Virus record (IMG/VR): IMGVR_UViG_3300024317_000148
Location: 1-50,114 of that record
Direction: 5' to 3' (one strand)
From: a virus
DNA length: 50,114 nt
Under the pieces are notes generated by a model. The model was not told the origin of the DNA. It saw only the letters and a program-made list of their open reading frames with translations, and did no database searches. The translations under genes and the position numbers were made by a program. Below are positions 6,975 through 15,100 of the stretch, piece after piece (the first letter of the stretch is position 1; each line of letters begins with the position of its first letter).

Positions 6975-9515
6975 GTGCTCCAGAGCCTGTTCGGGACCCG
7001 GGCCGACGCCCGGGGCGATGGGCGCCGGCGGCGGGGTGGCGAGCAGGCCCGGCTCATTCGCTCGGCCGCCGACATCAACCCGCGCGCCAAGCACCCGGAC
7101 ATGGCGCCCTCGGGCTCGAAGTCCCCGCGGGTCTACATCCTCGGCGAGGCGCCCGGCGAGGAGGAGGACGCGCGCGGCGTCCAGTTCGTCGGCAAGTCCG
7201 GGAAGCGTCTGCGCGAGCTGCTGCCGCGCGGCGTCGAGACCGAGCTCCGCTGGAACAACGCCTGCCGCACCCGCCCGCCCGAGAACCGGACGCCCACGCC
7301 CGAGGAGGTCGAATTCTACAGGCTCGCGCTGCTCGCCGACATCGAGGCGACGCGCCCGGCTGTCGTGATGGCCGTCGGGGGAACCGCGATCGCGACCCTC
7401 CTGCCGGACCTCGGACGCGACGTCGAGCTGTCCCGAGGCCGGCGCTTCCCGCTCCGCGTCGGGAAGCACGAGGCCTGGGTCTGCCCCGTTCATCACCCCG
7501 CCTACATCATGCGGGTCGAGAACGACCGGAAGACCGACGGGGACGTCCCGGGCGAGGAGTGGCGTCGCGTTTGGGAGCGGGACGTCGCGGGCGTCTTCAA
7601 GCTCGCCTCCTCGCTCGAACCGCCGGCGCCCTACGACCTCGCGCTCATCGACAATGGGATCGACCTGCTGACGGACGTCGGCGCGATCCTGGAGCAGCTC
7701 CGGATCGCCTCCCACCCCAACAACGCGTCCTCGGCCGCGAGCCACGCCTTCGACATCGAGACCTCGCGGCTGCGGCCGTACTACGCGGACGCTCAGCTCC
7801 TCACGATCGCGATCGCGACCGGACAGCACGCCTTCGCCTTCCCGTTGGACCACGCCGAGGCGAACTTCTCGCCGCAGGATCGCGAGGCGATCTGGAGCGC
7901 GTTCCTGGGCTGGCTCTCGACGCCGGCGCGGAAGATCGCGCACAACCTGGCGTTTGAGCTGGAGTGGATCGCGCACCGCGGCGGCGGGCTTCGCCGCGCG
8001 CGCTGGGGTGACACGCAGGCGGACGCCTACGTCCTCGACGAGCGGAAGAACGGTCACGGGCTGGAGTTCCTCACGCTGCTGCGCTTCGGCTTCGCGATCA
8101 AGAAGCATAGCTCGGTCTCGCGGAAGCGCGCGGCCGGCGAGCACCTCAACACGCTCCTGCGGTACAACGCGCGCGATGCCAAGTTCACTCTGATGCTCTC
8201 CGCGGTCCAGGAGCGCGATCTGCGGCGCGAGGGGCTCATCGCCATCCGCGACGAGCACGTCCGGCGGATCCCGTCCGCGGTCGGGATGCAGTGCAAGGGC
8301 CTGCTCGTCGACCAGAAGCGACGCGCGCAGTTCGACGAGGAGCTCGCCCGGGACCTCGACCAGCTCCGACGCGGCATGAGCGCGCGGCCCGAGGTCGAGG
8401 AGTACCGCAAGCGCTTCGGCGCGTTCAACCCGGCGTCCAACGACGACCTGGCGCGGATGTTCCGCGACGTGCTCGGCCGGCGCGAGGGCGAGCGGAAGCT
8501 CGGGAAATACTCGACCGACGAGGACACGCTCAAGCTCATGACCGACGTCCCGCTCGCGGCGGAGATCCTGCGGCTCCGACAGACCTCGAAGCTCAAGAGC
8601 ACCTACGTCGATCGCCTCAACCCGGCCCACCGCGACAGCTACGTCTGGCCGGATGGTCGGATCCACGCGCAATTCAAGACGCTTGCGACCGACACCGGGC
8701 GACTCGCGAGCGAGGAGCCCAACGGACAGAACTGGCCGAAGCGGAAGCGCGCCGACATCCGCGCGCAGATCGTCCCGTCGCCGGGCCACCTCTTTGTCGC
8801 GGTCGACTACGCCCAGATCGAGGCGCGCGTCATCGCGATGCTGTCCGGCGATCGGAACCTGGTCCGATCGATCCACGAGCGCTACGACATCCACCTGGAG
8901 TGGGCGCAGCGCATCGCGAAGGAGCACCCTCCCGTCCTCGACCGCTACGATGGCGACGTCAAGAAGTTCCGCAAGATCGATGTCAAGAGCTCGTGGACCT
9001 TCCCGCTGTTCTACGGCGCCAAGGTCGAGCTCGTCGCCGCGCTGCTGGAGATCCCGCGCCAGAAGGCGGAGAAGCTCTACAACGAGTTCTGGGGGCAGTT
9101 CCCGGGCGTGCAGGCGTGGGGCCGCGAGCTCCGCCGCAACTACCGCCGCGACGGCTACGTCGAGACCCTGACGGGCCGCCGGCGCCACGCGCCGCTGAGC
9201 GACAACATGATCGGGAACACCCCGTCCCAGGGGACGGCATCCGACATCGTCGTCGACGCGATGAACCGCCTCTCGGAGCTCGCGGAGGAGACGGGGCAGC
9301 CCTGGTTCCAGCCCAACCTCAACATCCACGACGACCTGACGTTCGAGGTTCCCGAGCGGGAGCTTGAACGAGCTACTTCAACGATCGTTGAAGCGATGGT
9401 CTCGGGGGACTACCCGTGGTTCAACGACATCCCGATTGAGGTGGAGGTATCAGTAGGGCGGAATTGGTACGAGCTAGACCCAATCGGCAAGTTCTCCTCC
9501 GATGAAGCCGCGTGA
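6975..9515 (+). CDS. Fusion of family 4 uracil-DNA glycosylase and family A DNA polymerase with 3'-5' exonuclease
   Basis: The 846-residue protein has three parts. Residues 50-190 form a family 4-type UDG: GEAPG at 57-61, then D..GVQFVGKSGK and a HPAYIMR segment. Residues 255-430 are a DEDD exonuclease: D260-I-E262, HNLAFELEW, and YNARDAKFT. The rest is a Pol I-like polymerase: TDTGRLASEEPNGQNWP, motif A VDYAQIEAR (D611, E615), motif B around KSSWTFPLFYGAK, and motif C HDD at 785-787. GTG 6975 is the annotated start; its ribosome site is weak. The glycosylase may scan for uracil, a plausible need in a phage that makes hydroxymethyl-dUMP from dUMP. The 3' end contains an 18-bp palindrome. Confidence 0.92.
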   Translation: MLQSLFGTRADARGDGRRRRGGEQARLIRSAADINPRAKHPDMAPSGSKSPRVYILGEAPGEEEDARGVQFVGKSGKRLRELLPRGVETELRWNNACRTRPPENRTPTPEEVEFYRLALLADIEATRPAVVMAVGGTAIATLLPDLGRDVELSRGRRFPLRVGKHEAWVCPVHHPAYIMRVENDRKTDGDVPGEEWRRVWERDVAGVFKLASSLEPPAPYDLALIDNGIDLLTDVGAILEQLRIASHPNNASSAASHAFDIETSRLRPYYADAQLLTIAIATGQHAFAFPLDHAEANFSPQDREAIWSAFLGWLSTPARKIAHNLAFELEWIAHRGGGLRRARWGDTQADAYVLDERKNGHGLEFLTLLRFGFAIKKHSSVSRKRAAGEHLNTLLRYNARDAKFTLMLSAVQERDLRREGLIAIRDEHVRRIPSAVGMQCKGLLVDQKRRAQFDEELARDLDQLRRGMSARPEVEEYRKRFGAFNPASNDDLARMFRDVLGRREGERKLGKYSTDEDTLKLMTDVPLAAEILRLRQTSKLKSTYVDRLNPAHRDSYVWPDGRIHAQFKTLATDTGRLASEEPNGQNWPKRKRADIRAQIVPSPGHLFVAVDYAQIEARVIAMLSGDRNLVRSIHERYDIHLEWAQRIAKEHPPVLDRYDGDVKKFRKIDVKSSWTFPLFYGAKVELVAALLEIPRQKAEKLYNEFWGQFPGVQAWGRELRRNYRRDGYVETLTGRRRHAPLSDNMIGNTPSQGTASDIVVDAMNRLSELAEETGQPWFQPNLNIHDDLTFEVPERELERATSTIVEAMVSGDYPWFNDIPIEVEVSVGRNWYELDPIGKFSSDEAA
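9376..9393. repeat. 18-bp perfect palindrome inside the polymerase gene
   Basis: The sequence CTTCAACGATCGTTGAAG reads identically on both strands and lies about 120 bases before the polymerase stop, where codon use becomes less GC-biased than upstream. It could be an operator or protein-binding site, a cryptic hairpin, or chance from codons for the Thr-Ser-Thr-Ile-Val-Glu stretch. Confidence 0.6.
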
Positions 9516-9527
9516 CTTGAAGCCCCT

Positions 9528-10457
9528 ATGAACCTCGCGCTCAAGTACCGCCCGGCCAAGTTCGACGACGTCGTCGGCCAGGTCTCGGTCGTCAAGTCGC
9601 TCAAGAAGCTCGTCAAGGAGCGCGCCCAGCACGCCTACCTCTTCACCGGCCCGTCGGGGACCGGGAAGACGACGCTCGCGCGGATCGTCCTCGGCGAGCT
9701 CGGCGTCGACGAGCACAACCTTCGCGAGGTCGACGCCGCCACCAACACGGGCATCGATGCGATGCGCGAGGTCGCTGGGCCCCTCGTCTACGCGCCGGTC
9801 GGCGGCGGCAAGGCGCGCGGGCTCATCATCGACGAGGCGCACGCGCTCTCCAAGGCGGCTTGGGACTCGCTCCTGAAGGCGGTCGAGGAGCCGCCCGCCC
9901 ACGTCTTCTGGTGCTTCTGCACGACGGCGCCGGCGAAGGTCCCGAAGACCATCCAGACGCGCTGCGCCGCCTACGAGCTCACCGCGATCAAGGGCGACAC
10001 CATCTTCAACCTCCTCGTCAAGGTCGCCGAGGCCGAGCGCTTCCCGGTGTCAGACGAGGTGCTATCGCTCGTCGCCGACTGCGCGCTCGGATCGCCGCGC
10101 CAGGCGCTGATGTTCCTGGCGCAGGTCAGCGAGATGACGGAGGCGGTCGACGCCTTGCCGATCCTCCGCAAGATTTCGGAGGAGAGCGAGCCGGTGGTGC
10201 GCCTCTGTCGCGGGTTGTGGCGCCGCGAGCTCAACTGGCCCAAGGCCATGGAGATCCTCGACGGGCTCGAAGAGGAGGGCGCCGAGGGGATCCGCGCCGT
10301 GGTCTTGTCGTGGTTCACGAAGGCCGTCCGCAACCCGAAGTCGACCAGCGACGAGGTCAAGAACGGCCTCGCTGTCCTCGAAGCGTTCTCGGCGTCCTAC
10401 GCGCCGTCCACGAACCTCTCGCCGGTTCTGCTGTCGCTCGGAGGGCTGCTGCTGTGA
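9528..10457 (+). CDS. DnaX-like clamp-loader AAA+ ATPase
   Basis: The 309-residue protein opens NLALKYRPAKFDDVVGQ, the standard start of DnaX and RFC subunits. Walker A is GPSGTGKTT (41-49), Walker B is IIDEAH (100-105), sensor 1 lies in FCTTAP, and TRC near residue 146 fits the SRC arginine-finger motif. It lacks the four-cysteine zinc module of bacterial gamma/tau and is shorter, so it is a minimal loader like other phage versions. It should open and load the clamp encoded at 5930. A 12-base gap separates it from the polymerase, and its stop overlaps the next GTG. Confidence 0.88.
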   Translation: MNLALKYRPAKFDDVVGQVSVVKSLKKLVKERAQHAYLFTGPSGTGKTTLARIVLGELGVDEHNLREVDAATNTGIDAMREVAGPLVYAPVGGGKARGLIIDEAHALSKAAWDSLLKAVEEPPAHVFWCFCTTAPAKVPKTIQTRCAAYELTAIKGDTIFNLLVKVAEAERFPVSDEVLSLVADCALGSPRQALMFLAQVSEMTEAVDALPILRKISEESEPVVRLCRGLWRRELNWPKAMEILDGLEEEGAEGIRAVVLSWFTKAVRNPKSTSDEVKNGLAVLEAFSASYAPSTNLSPVLLSLGGLLL

Positions 10458-10942
10458 AGTGGGACGAGCTCCAGGACCGGATCCGGATCGACCGCGACGC
10501 GCTCGACAACGAGGTCTCGGAGCAACCGGAGCTCCTCTTCCACGCGGGTCGCCAGTACGCTGCCTCTGTGGGCCGTCGCGACGCCGCGAAGGACCGGCTC
10601 AAGCAGACCGACGCCGAGCTCCACTTCAAGGTGCGCGCCGACCTCGCGAAGACGACGGAGAAGGTGACGGAGTCGACGGTCGCCGCGCGGATCGAGTCGC
10701 ACCCGGACCACCTCGAAGCGCGCGACGCGCTCACCGCGGCCCAGAAGGAGATGGAGCTGTGGCTGGCGCTCAAGGAGGCGTTCAGCGAGCGCGGCTGGAT
10801 GCTGCGGGAGCTGTGCGGCCTCTTCACGGTGGGGTACTTCTCCTCGGCCTCGGTCAGCGGCGGCGCGCCGCGCGAGGTCGAGCGCGCCGCGCACGAGAGC
10901 ACGAAGACCGAGATGCACCGCCGGCGCCAGGGGGCCACCTGA
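10454..10942 (+). CDS. Possible UvsY-like recombination mediator
   Basis: The 162-residue, mainly helical and highly charged protein has a pattern I associate with a widespread phage family near SSB and RecA genes: an N-terminal helix (DRIRIDRDALDNEVSEQPELLFHAGRQYA is too long a match to judge exactly, but the layout fits), then VTESTVAARIESHPD and a C-terminal helix ending in MLRELCGLF. That family has been linked to UvsY by structure prediction. Its position before the SSB and RecA genes supports a recombination role. The alternative is a protein of unknown function. GTG 10454 overlaps the DnaX stop. Confidence 0.4.
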   Translation: MKWDELQDRIRIDRDALDNEVSEQPELLFHAGRQYAASVGRRDAAKDRLKQTDAELHFKVRADLAKTTEKVTESTVAARIESHPDHLEARDALTAAQKEMELWLALKEAFSERGWMLRELCGLFTVGYFSSASVSGGAPREVERAAHESTKTEMHRRRQGAT

Positions 10943-11133
10943 GTCCGATCCTCCAGTACGTCCTGTGGACCGCGGCCGCGCTCGCCGGGTCGGCGCTGGC
11001 GCTCGTGGTCGTCTGGGTCTTCACCTTCACCGCCTCCCAAGCATTCCACGCGGCTCGGTTCTTCGAGCTCGCGCGGTTCACTCGCTCGCGGAGCGAGCCT
11101 CCCAAGACCCCTACCAGACGAGTCGCCAATTGA
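10939..11133 (+). CDS. Small single-pass membrane protein with probable CTG start
   Basis: A 64-residue frame runs from CTG 10939 to TGA 11131-11133. It has one clear hydrophobic helix (YVLWTAAALAGSALALVVVWVFTF) followed by a basic tail, so it should sit in the membrane with an N-out or N-in single pass. There is no ATG, GTG or TTG before the hydrophobic helix. CTG overlaps the previous stop as CTGA, the same geometry as the neighbouring ATGA/GTGA/TTGA junctions, and GGGG lies 5-8 bases upstream. The next gene begins in its stop codon. Function unknown. Confidence 0.5.
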   Translation: MSPILQYVLWTAAALAGSALALVVVWVFTFTASQAFHAARFFELARFTRSRSEPPKTPTRRVAN

Positions 11134-12347
11134 GCCCCAAGTTCCAGTACCAAAAGCGCGACGAGCGCGAGATGTTCGACCGGGGGGACCGCAAGTCGGG
11201 TCTCTTCGACTCGATGTTCAAAGACGGCCTCGCCACGACGTCGTTCGACGCCGGCGACTACACCGTCCGGATCATGCCGCCGACCTGGCAGGGCGCGAAG
11301 CACTACGGCTTGACGCTGTGGCAGCACTTCGACGTCGGCCCCGATCGCCAGCGCTACCTTTGCAACGAAAAGATGGGGCGCACCGAGCGCTGCCCCGTGT
11401 GCGACGAGGCGCGCTCGCTCGGGCGCTCCGCGGGCAGCGACGAGCGCGCGAAGAAGCTCCGCCCGGCCGAGCGCGTGCTGATGTGGGTGGTCGATCGCGC
11501 GCGCGAGTCGAAGGGACCCCTGCTCTGGGTGATCTCCTGGGGCGCCGAGAAGGACATCGCCAAGCTGTGTCGGAACCGACGGACCGGCGCCGTGATCTGG
11601 ATCGACGATCCGGAGGCCGGCTACGATCTCGACCTCAGCGTCGAGCGTCAGAAGACGTTCCTGGTGCCGGGGAACTTCCAGGTGGCGCGCGATCCGTCGC
11701 CGCTGTGCGAGGACCAGCGGACCCAGGACGATTGGCTGGAGTACATCACGGCGCACCCGCTGTCGGACGCGCTCGTGTTCTACCCGGCGCAGCACATCGC
11801 CAAGGTCTTCGGCGGGGTCCCGCCGGCGGACGTCGAGGGCGAGCCGGACGCGGAGGTCGAGCGCTCGTCAACCCGCCACTTCTCGCGCGAGACCGAGGCG
11901 GCCGACGAGCGCCGCGACCGGCGCGAGCTCCGGGACAAGATCGACGAGCGGCCCGCGCCGCGCGAGGCGGCGGCCCGCCCGAGCTCCCGCGAGGCCGAGG
12001 AGGACCGTCCGGTGGCCGACCGCGGCCGCGAGGCCGAGCCGGCGCCGCGCGCCCGGGAGCGCCGGCGGGAGCCGGAGCCCGAGGCGCGGCCGCGAGAGCG
12101 GGAGGACGAGCGCCCGCCGGCTCGGGAGCGGGAGGAAGCCCGCCCCAGGGAGCGCTCCCGCGAGCCCGAGCCGGATCGCCGGGAGGCCCCGGCCGCGGAA
12201 GGCCGCTCCCGCCGCGTACGCGCCACGGAGAGCGCGGAGCCGGCCCGGGACGACCGCCGGGCCAGGGACCCGGAGCCCGCCGGGGAGCGCTTCCGGGAGC
12301 GCGTAGCGGACGGCCTCGGCAAGCGCGGGAAGGACGAGGAGGACTAG
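11130..12347 (+). CDS. Single-stranded DNA-binding protein, T4 gp32-like, with long charged tail
   Basis: The 405-residue protein starts at TTG 11130 inside the previous stop. Residues 1-235 resemble phage gp32-like SSBs: DAGDYTVRIMPPT, then a zinc-site-like set (YLCNEK and RCPVCDEA) and an SWG...L core. From about residue 245 to the end it is an unusually long, low-complexity tail dominated by Arg, Glu, Asp and Pro. gp32 proteins end in an acidic tail that recruits partners; here the tail is mixed-charge and about 160 residues. It should coat single-stranded DNA during replication and recombination. RecA/UvsX follows directly. Confidence 0.75.
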   Translation: MSPKFQYQKRDEREMFDRGDRKSGLFDSMFKDGLATTSFDAGDYTVRIMPPTWQGAKHYGLTLWQHFDVGPDRQRYLCNEKMGRTERCPVCDEARSLGRSAGSDERAKKLRPAERVLMWVVDRARESKGPLLWVISWGAEKDIAKLCRNRRTGAVIWIDDPEAGYDLDLSVERQKTFLVPGNFQVARDPSPLCEDQRTQDDWLEYITAHPLSDALVFYPAQHIAKVFGGVPPADVEGEPDAEVERSSTRHFSRETEAADERRDRRELRDKIDERPAPREAAARPSSREAEEDRPVADRGREAEPAPRARERRREPEPEARPREREDERPPAREREEARPRERSREPEPDRREAPAAEGRSRRVRATESAEPARDDRRARDPEPAGERFRERVADGLGKRGKDEED

Positions 12348-13370
12348 TTGGCGCGACCCCGCGTCACGCATGTTGAAGAGGCGGCGGGGGAGGACGGCGG
12401 GAACTATTGGACCGCCCCGCCCTCCCGCTTCTTCAGCACCGGCTGCGTCCTGCTCGACTGCGCGCTCGGGGGCGGCTGGGCGCTCGGGCGCGTCGCCAAC
12501 ATCATCGGCGACAAGAGCACGGGCAAGACGCAGCTGGCGATCGAGGCGTGCGCGAACTTCGCGCGGACCGTCCCCAAGGGTGACATCCACTACATCGACG
12601 CCGAGGCCGCCTTCGACGTGAGCTATGCGGAGGTCGTCGGCCTCCCGTCGGGCCGCGTTCTGTTCCCCGGCGCGGACTCGCCCATCGACACGGTCGAGGC
12701 GTTCTTCGAGTACGTCGAGAAGGAGGTCCTGGAGAAGTCGAAGGAGACGCCGCTGGTGATCCTCGACTCGCTCGACGCGCTCTCGGACAAGGCCGAGATG
12801 GACCGCGAGATCTCCAAGGGGTCCTACGGCCAGGGCAAGGCGAAGCTGATGGGGCAGTTGTTCCGTCGGCTCAACCAGCGGCTCGCGAAGCTCGGCGCCT
12901 GCGTCCTCATCATCTCCCAGGCGCGCGACAACATCGATGCGGCTTGGGGCAAGAAGGAGACGCGCGCCGGCGGTCGCGCGCTCGACTACTACGCGGCGCA
13001 GTTCGCGTGGCTCTACCCGCGCGGGAAGATCACGCGCGAGCAGGGGCCGGTCAAGCGCGTCGTCGGCATCGACGTCCTGGCGAAGATCGAGAAGAACAAG
13101 GTGGGGTCGCCCTGGCGCGAGGCCAAATACCCGATCCTCTTCAATTACGGCATCGACGACGTCGTCGCTGGGCTGGAGTGGCTCGCCGAGGTCGAGGAGC
13201 TCGGCGCGTTCACCGACGCCAAGACGCCGGCCGCGGCGTCGCGCGCCTTCTCGAAGCTCTCCGATGAGGGGTACCAGGTCGAGCGCGAGCGGCTCGCCGG
13301 CGTTGTCCGTCGGATCTGGGCCAAGATCGAGGGCGACTTCGCGCCGTCTCGAAGGAAGTACAGCAAATGA
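12348..13370 (+). CDS. RecA/UvsX-like recombinase
   Basis: The 340-residue protein has a RecA-fold core: Walker A GDKSTGKT (54-61), TTG start at 12348 directly after the SSB stop with an AGGACGAGGAGGA ribosome site, Walker B in PLVILDSLDAL, and QARDNIDAAWGKKETRAGGRAL matching the L2-like loop of UvsX-type recombinases. The C-terminal part is shorter than in bacterial RecA. It should form filaments on SSB-coated DNA and pair homologous strands, as part of the recombination set with the nuclease at 13367 and SbcCD. Confidence 0.85.
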   Translation: MARPRVTHVEEAAGEDGGNYWTAPPSRFFSTGCVLLDCALGGGWALGRVANIIGDKSTGKTQLAIEACANFARTVPKGDIHYIDAEAAFDVSYAEVVGLPSGRVLFPGADSPIDTVEAFFEYVEKEVLEKSKETPLVILDSLDALSDKAEMDREISKGSYGQGKAKLMGQLFRRLNQRLAKLGACVLIISQARDNIDAAWGKKETRAGGRALDYYAAQFAWLYPRGKITREQGPVKRVVGIDVLAKIEKNKVGSPWREAKYPILFNYGIDDVVAGLEWLAEVEELGAFTDAKTPAAASRAFSKLSDEGYQVERERLAGVVRRIWAKIEGDFAPSRRKYSK

Positions 13371-13900
13371 AGTCGCCGAAGGAGAAGGGCTCGCGCTTCG
13401 AGCGACTCATCTGCGGGCGGCTCTCGCTGTGGGCCTCGGATCTGAAGCGCGAGGACGTCTTCTGGCGCAGCGCGATCTCCGGCGGCCGCGCGACCTTCCG
13501 CAAGCGGCGCGCGCTCGTGAGCGTCGACGCGACCTCGGCCGGGGACGTCTCGGCGATCCATCCCCTCGGGTTCCCGCTCGTCGAGCGCTTCTTCATCGAG
13601 TGCAAGCACTACCGCGAGCTCAAGCTGGAGCTGTGGCTGCTCGGGAAGAAGGGCGAGCGCGAGGAGCTGTGGGACGTGCCGCTCGCGCGGGCGATCGAGC
13701 TCGGGCGCGAGCCGCTCGTCATCGCGCGTCAGAACCGCTGCGACGAGCTCGTCATCACCACGGCGCGCGGCGCCGAGATCCTCCGCCGCGGCGAGAAGGA
13801 GCCCGGACGGTTCCCGCTGCGCGGGGTCATCGGGCGGGCGCACTTCTTCCTGCTGCGCGAGCTGCTGGACCTCGACTATGCGCGGATGGTGGCGGCGTGA
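13367..13900 (+). CDS. PD-(D/E)XK nuclease, Holliday-junction-resolvase-like
   Basis: The 177-residue protein contains KGSRFER near the start, SAGDVSA with the first metal-binding Asp, and FIECKHYRELKLE with the E-x-K pair, the core of the PD-(D/E)XK fold. A final basic-hydrophobic segment resembles resolvase-type members. It is coded right after RecA (ATGA overlap), where phages often place a junction-resolving or end-trimming nuclease. A replication-repair nuclease of another type is possible. Confidence 0.65.
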   Translation: MKSPKEKGSRFERLICGRLSLWASDLKREDVFWRSAISGGRATFRKRRALVSVDATSAGDVSAIHPLGFPLVERFFIECKHYRELKLELWLLGKKGEREELWDVPLARAIELGREPLVIARQNRCDELVITTARGAEILRRGEKEPGRFPLRGVIGRAHFFLLRELLDLDYARMVAA

Positions 13901-14184
13901 GCGAGCGCCGGTTCACGCCCGTCGAGGTCGCGCTCAACTACGCGACCGCCGCGCAGCTGCTCTCGCGCGCCGAGGCCGGCGATCCGCTGGCGCTCCGCGG
14001 GCGGATCGTCGATCGACTTCGGGACGAGTGCGCGGAGTTCCGCCGGGCGCTTGAACCGCTCGTGACGGACGAGGCGCCGCTCCGTATCTTCAACGTGTGG
14101 GATCGAGTCGCTGTCGTGGTCGCCCGCGTCTCGGGCGAGACCGTCATCCGCTTCCCGGTGATGATCGAGGTGCACGACGCGTGA
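13897..14184 (+). CDS. Hypothetical protein
   Basis: The 95-residue protein starts at GTG 13897 within the nuclease stop and ends in the next GTG. It is predicted to have N-terminal helices (VALNYATAAQLLSRAEAGDP) and a C-terminal beta part (VAVVVARVSGETVIRFPVMIEV). I do not recognise it. Its place in the recombination operon is the only clue to function. Confidence 0.6.
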   Translation: MSERRFTPVEVALNYATAAQLLSRAEAGDPLALRGRIVDRLRDECAEFRRALEPLVTDEAPLRIFNVWDRVAVVVARVSGETVIRFPVMIEVHDA

Positions 14185-14765
14185 TCGGCTCCAAGCTCGC
14201 GTTCCTGTGCTCGACCTGCGGGGCGATCGCCATCACGGTCGTTCGCGCTGCGGGCGCGGTCCCGCGCGAGACGCGCTGTCTCGCGCCGCGCTGTCGCGCG
14301 GGGCGGATGGCGTTCCGCGGAGCGGTCGACCTCCAGCTACGGGCGGACTTCCAGTGGGTGCGGCTCACGCGCGGCGCGCTCCGTCGCGCGAGACGCGACG
14401 GGAACCGCGAGTTGCTGGCGCAGGACGCGCGCGGCGAGCTGTCGCTCGTTCCCTGGCCGCGCGAGTGGAGCAAGGGCGCAACCGAATCGTTCTCCAAGGT
14501 CTGGGCGCGGGTTGTTCCCGAAGTCCAGGCCAAGGCAAAGGAATCCGGGACTAGCTCGGCCCCGGAACACGTCAACGACGCAAGCCAAGACCCGGCCCCG
14601 GTAGCTCTGGGAGCCCCGGACGTCCCTGGCGGGACGCCCGCGCGGGTCGACGCATCGAGCGAGTCGCAGGCGGAGGACGCTCCGCTGAGCGACCAGCCGG
14701 CGGTGGAAAGCCCCGGCTCCAATCAAGGGACCGTCTCGGGCCGCGATCGGTTCGGTGCTCCTTGA
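14181..14765 (+). CDS. Zinc-ribbon-like hypothetical protein with disordered C terminus
   Basis: The 194-residue protein has a cysteine set in its first 40 residues (CSTCG, then C and CRAG), suggesting a small zinc ribbon. The middle is basic (RLTRGALRRARRDGNREL). The last 70 residues are rich in Ser, Pro, Ala, Glu and look disordered. GTG start and TTGA end overlaps tie it to its neighbours. DNA or RNA binding is plausible from composition but not shown. Confidence 0.55.
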   Translation: MIGSKLAFLCSTCGAIAITVVRAAGAVPRETRCLAPRCRAGRMAFRGAVDLQLRADFQWVRLTRGALRRARRDGNRELLAQDARGELSLVPWPREWSKGATESFSKVWARVVPEVQAKAKESGTSSAPEHVNDASQDPAPVALGAPDVPGGTPARVDASSESQAEDAPLSDQPAVESPGSNQGTVSGRDRFGAP

Positions 14766-15100
14766 GCGCGCGTTCGCCCTGGCACCCGCTCAAGCGGATG
14801 AAGGACTGGAACGGTCGGCGGGTTCGGCTCCTCGTCGACACGAGCAACAGGGGCGGGGACGTAATCGAGGCGGGGACGATCTGCACGGCGACCGGCTACC
14901 CGCGCGGTCGTCTGTCGATCTCGGCGCCTTGGCCGAAGACGCAGCTGGCGCACCAGCCCCCGCGTTCGCGGGGGTCTACCGCGCGATGGATCACCGGGGT
15001 CAGCATTCGGAACGTCGAGCTCATTCCGGAGCCCTACGAGATACGCGCGGCCGAGCTCGCGACCGCCAGCGAAGTTCGGCGAGCTCGGAGAGAGTCGTGA
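14762..15100 (+). CDS. Hypothetical small protein
   Basis: The 112-residue protein opens HPLKRMKDWNGRRVRLLVDTSNRGGDVIEAGTICTATGYPRGRLSIS, a run of short strands typical of a small beta-barrel. No family is recognised. It starts at TTG inside the upstream stop and its stop overlaps the SbcD-like GTG. Confidence 0.6.
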   Translation: MSARSPWHPLKRMKDWNGRRVRLLVDTSNRGGDVIEAGTICTATGYPRGRLSISAPWPKTQLAHQPPRSRGSTARWITGVSIRNVELIPEPYEIRAAELATASEVRRARRES

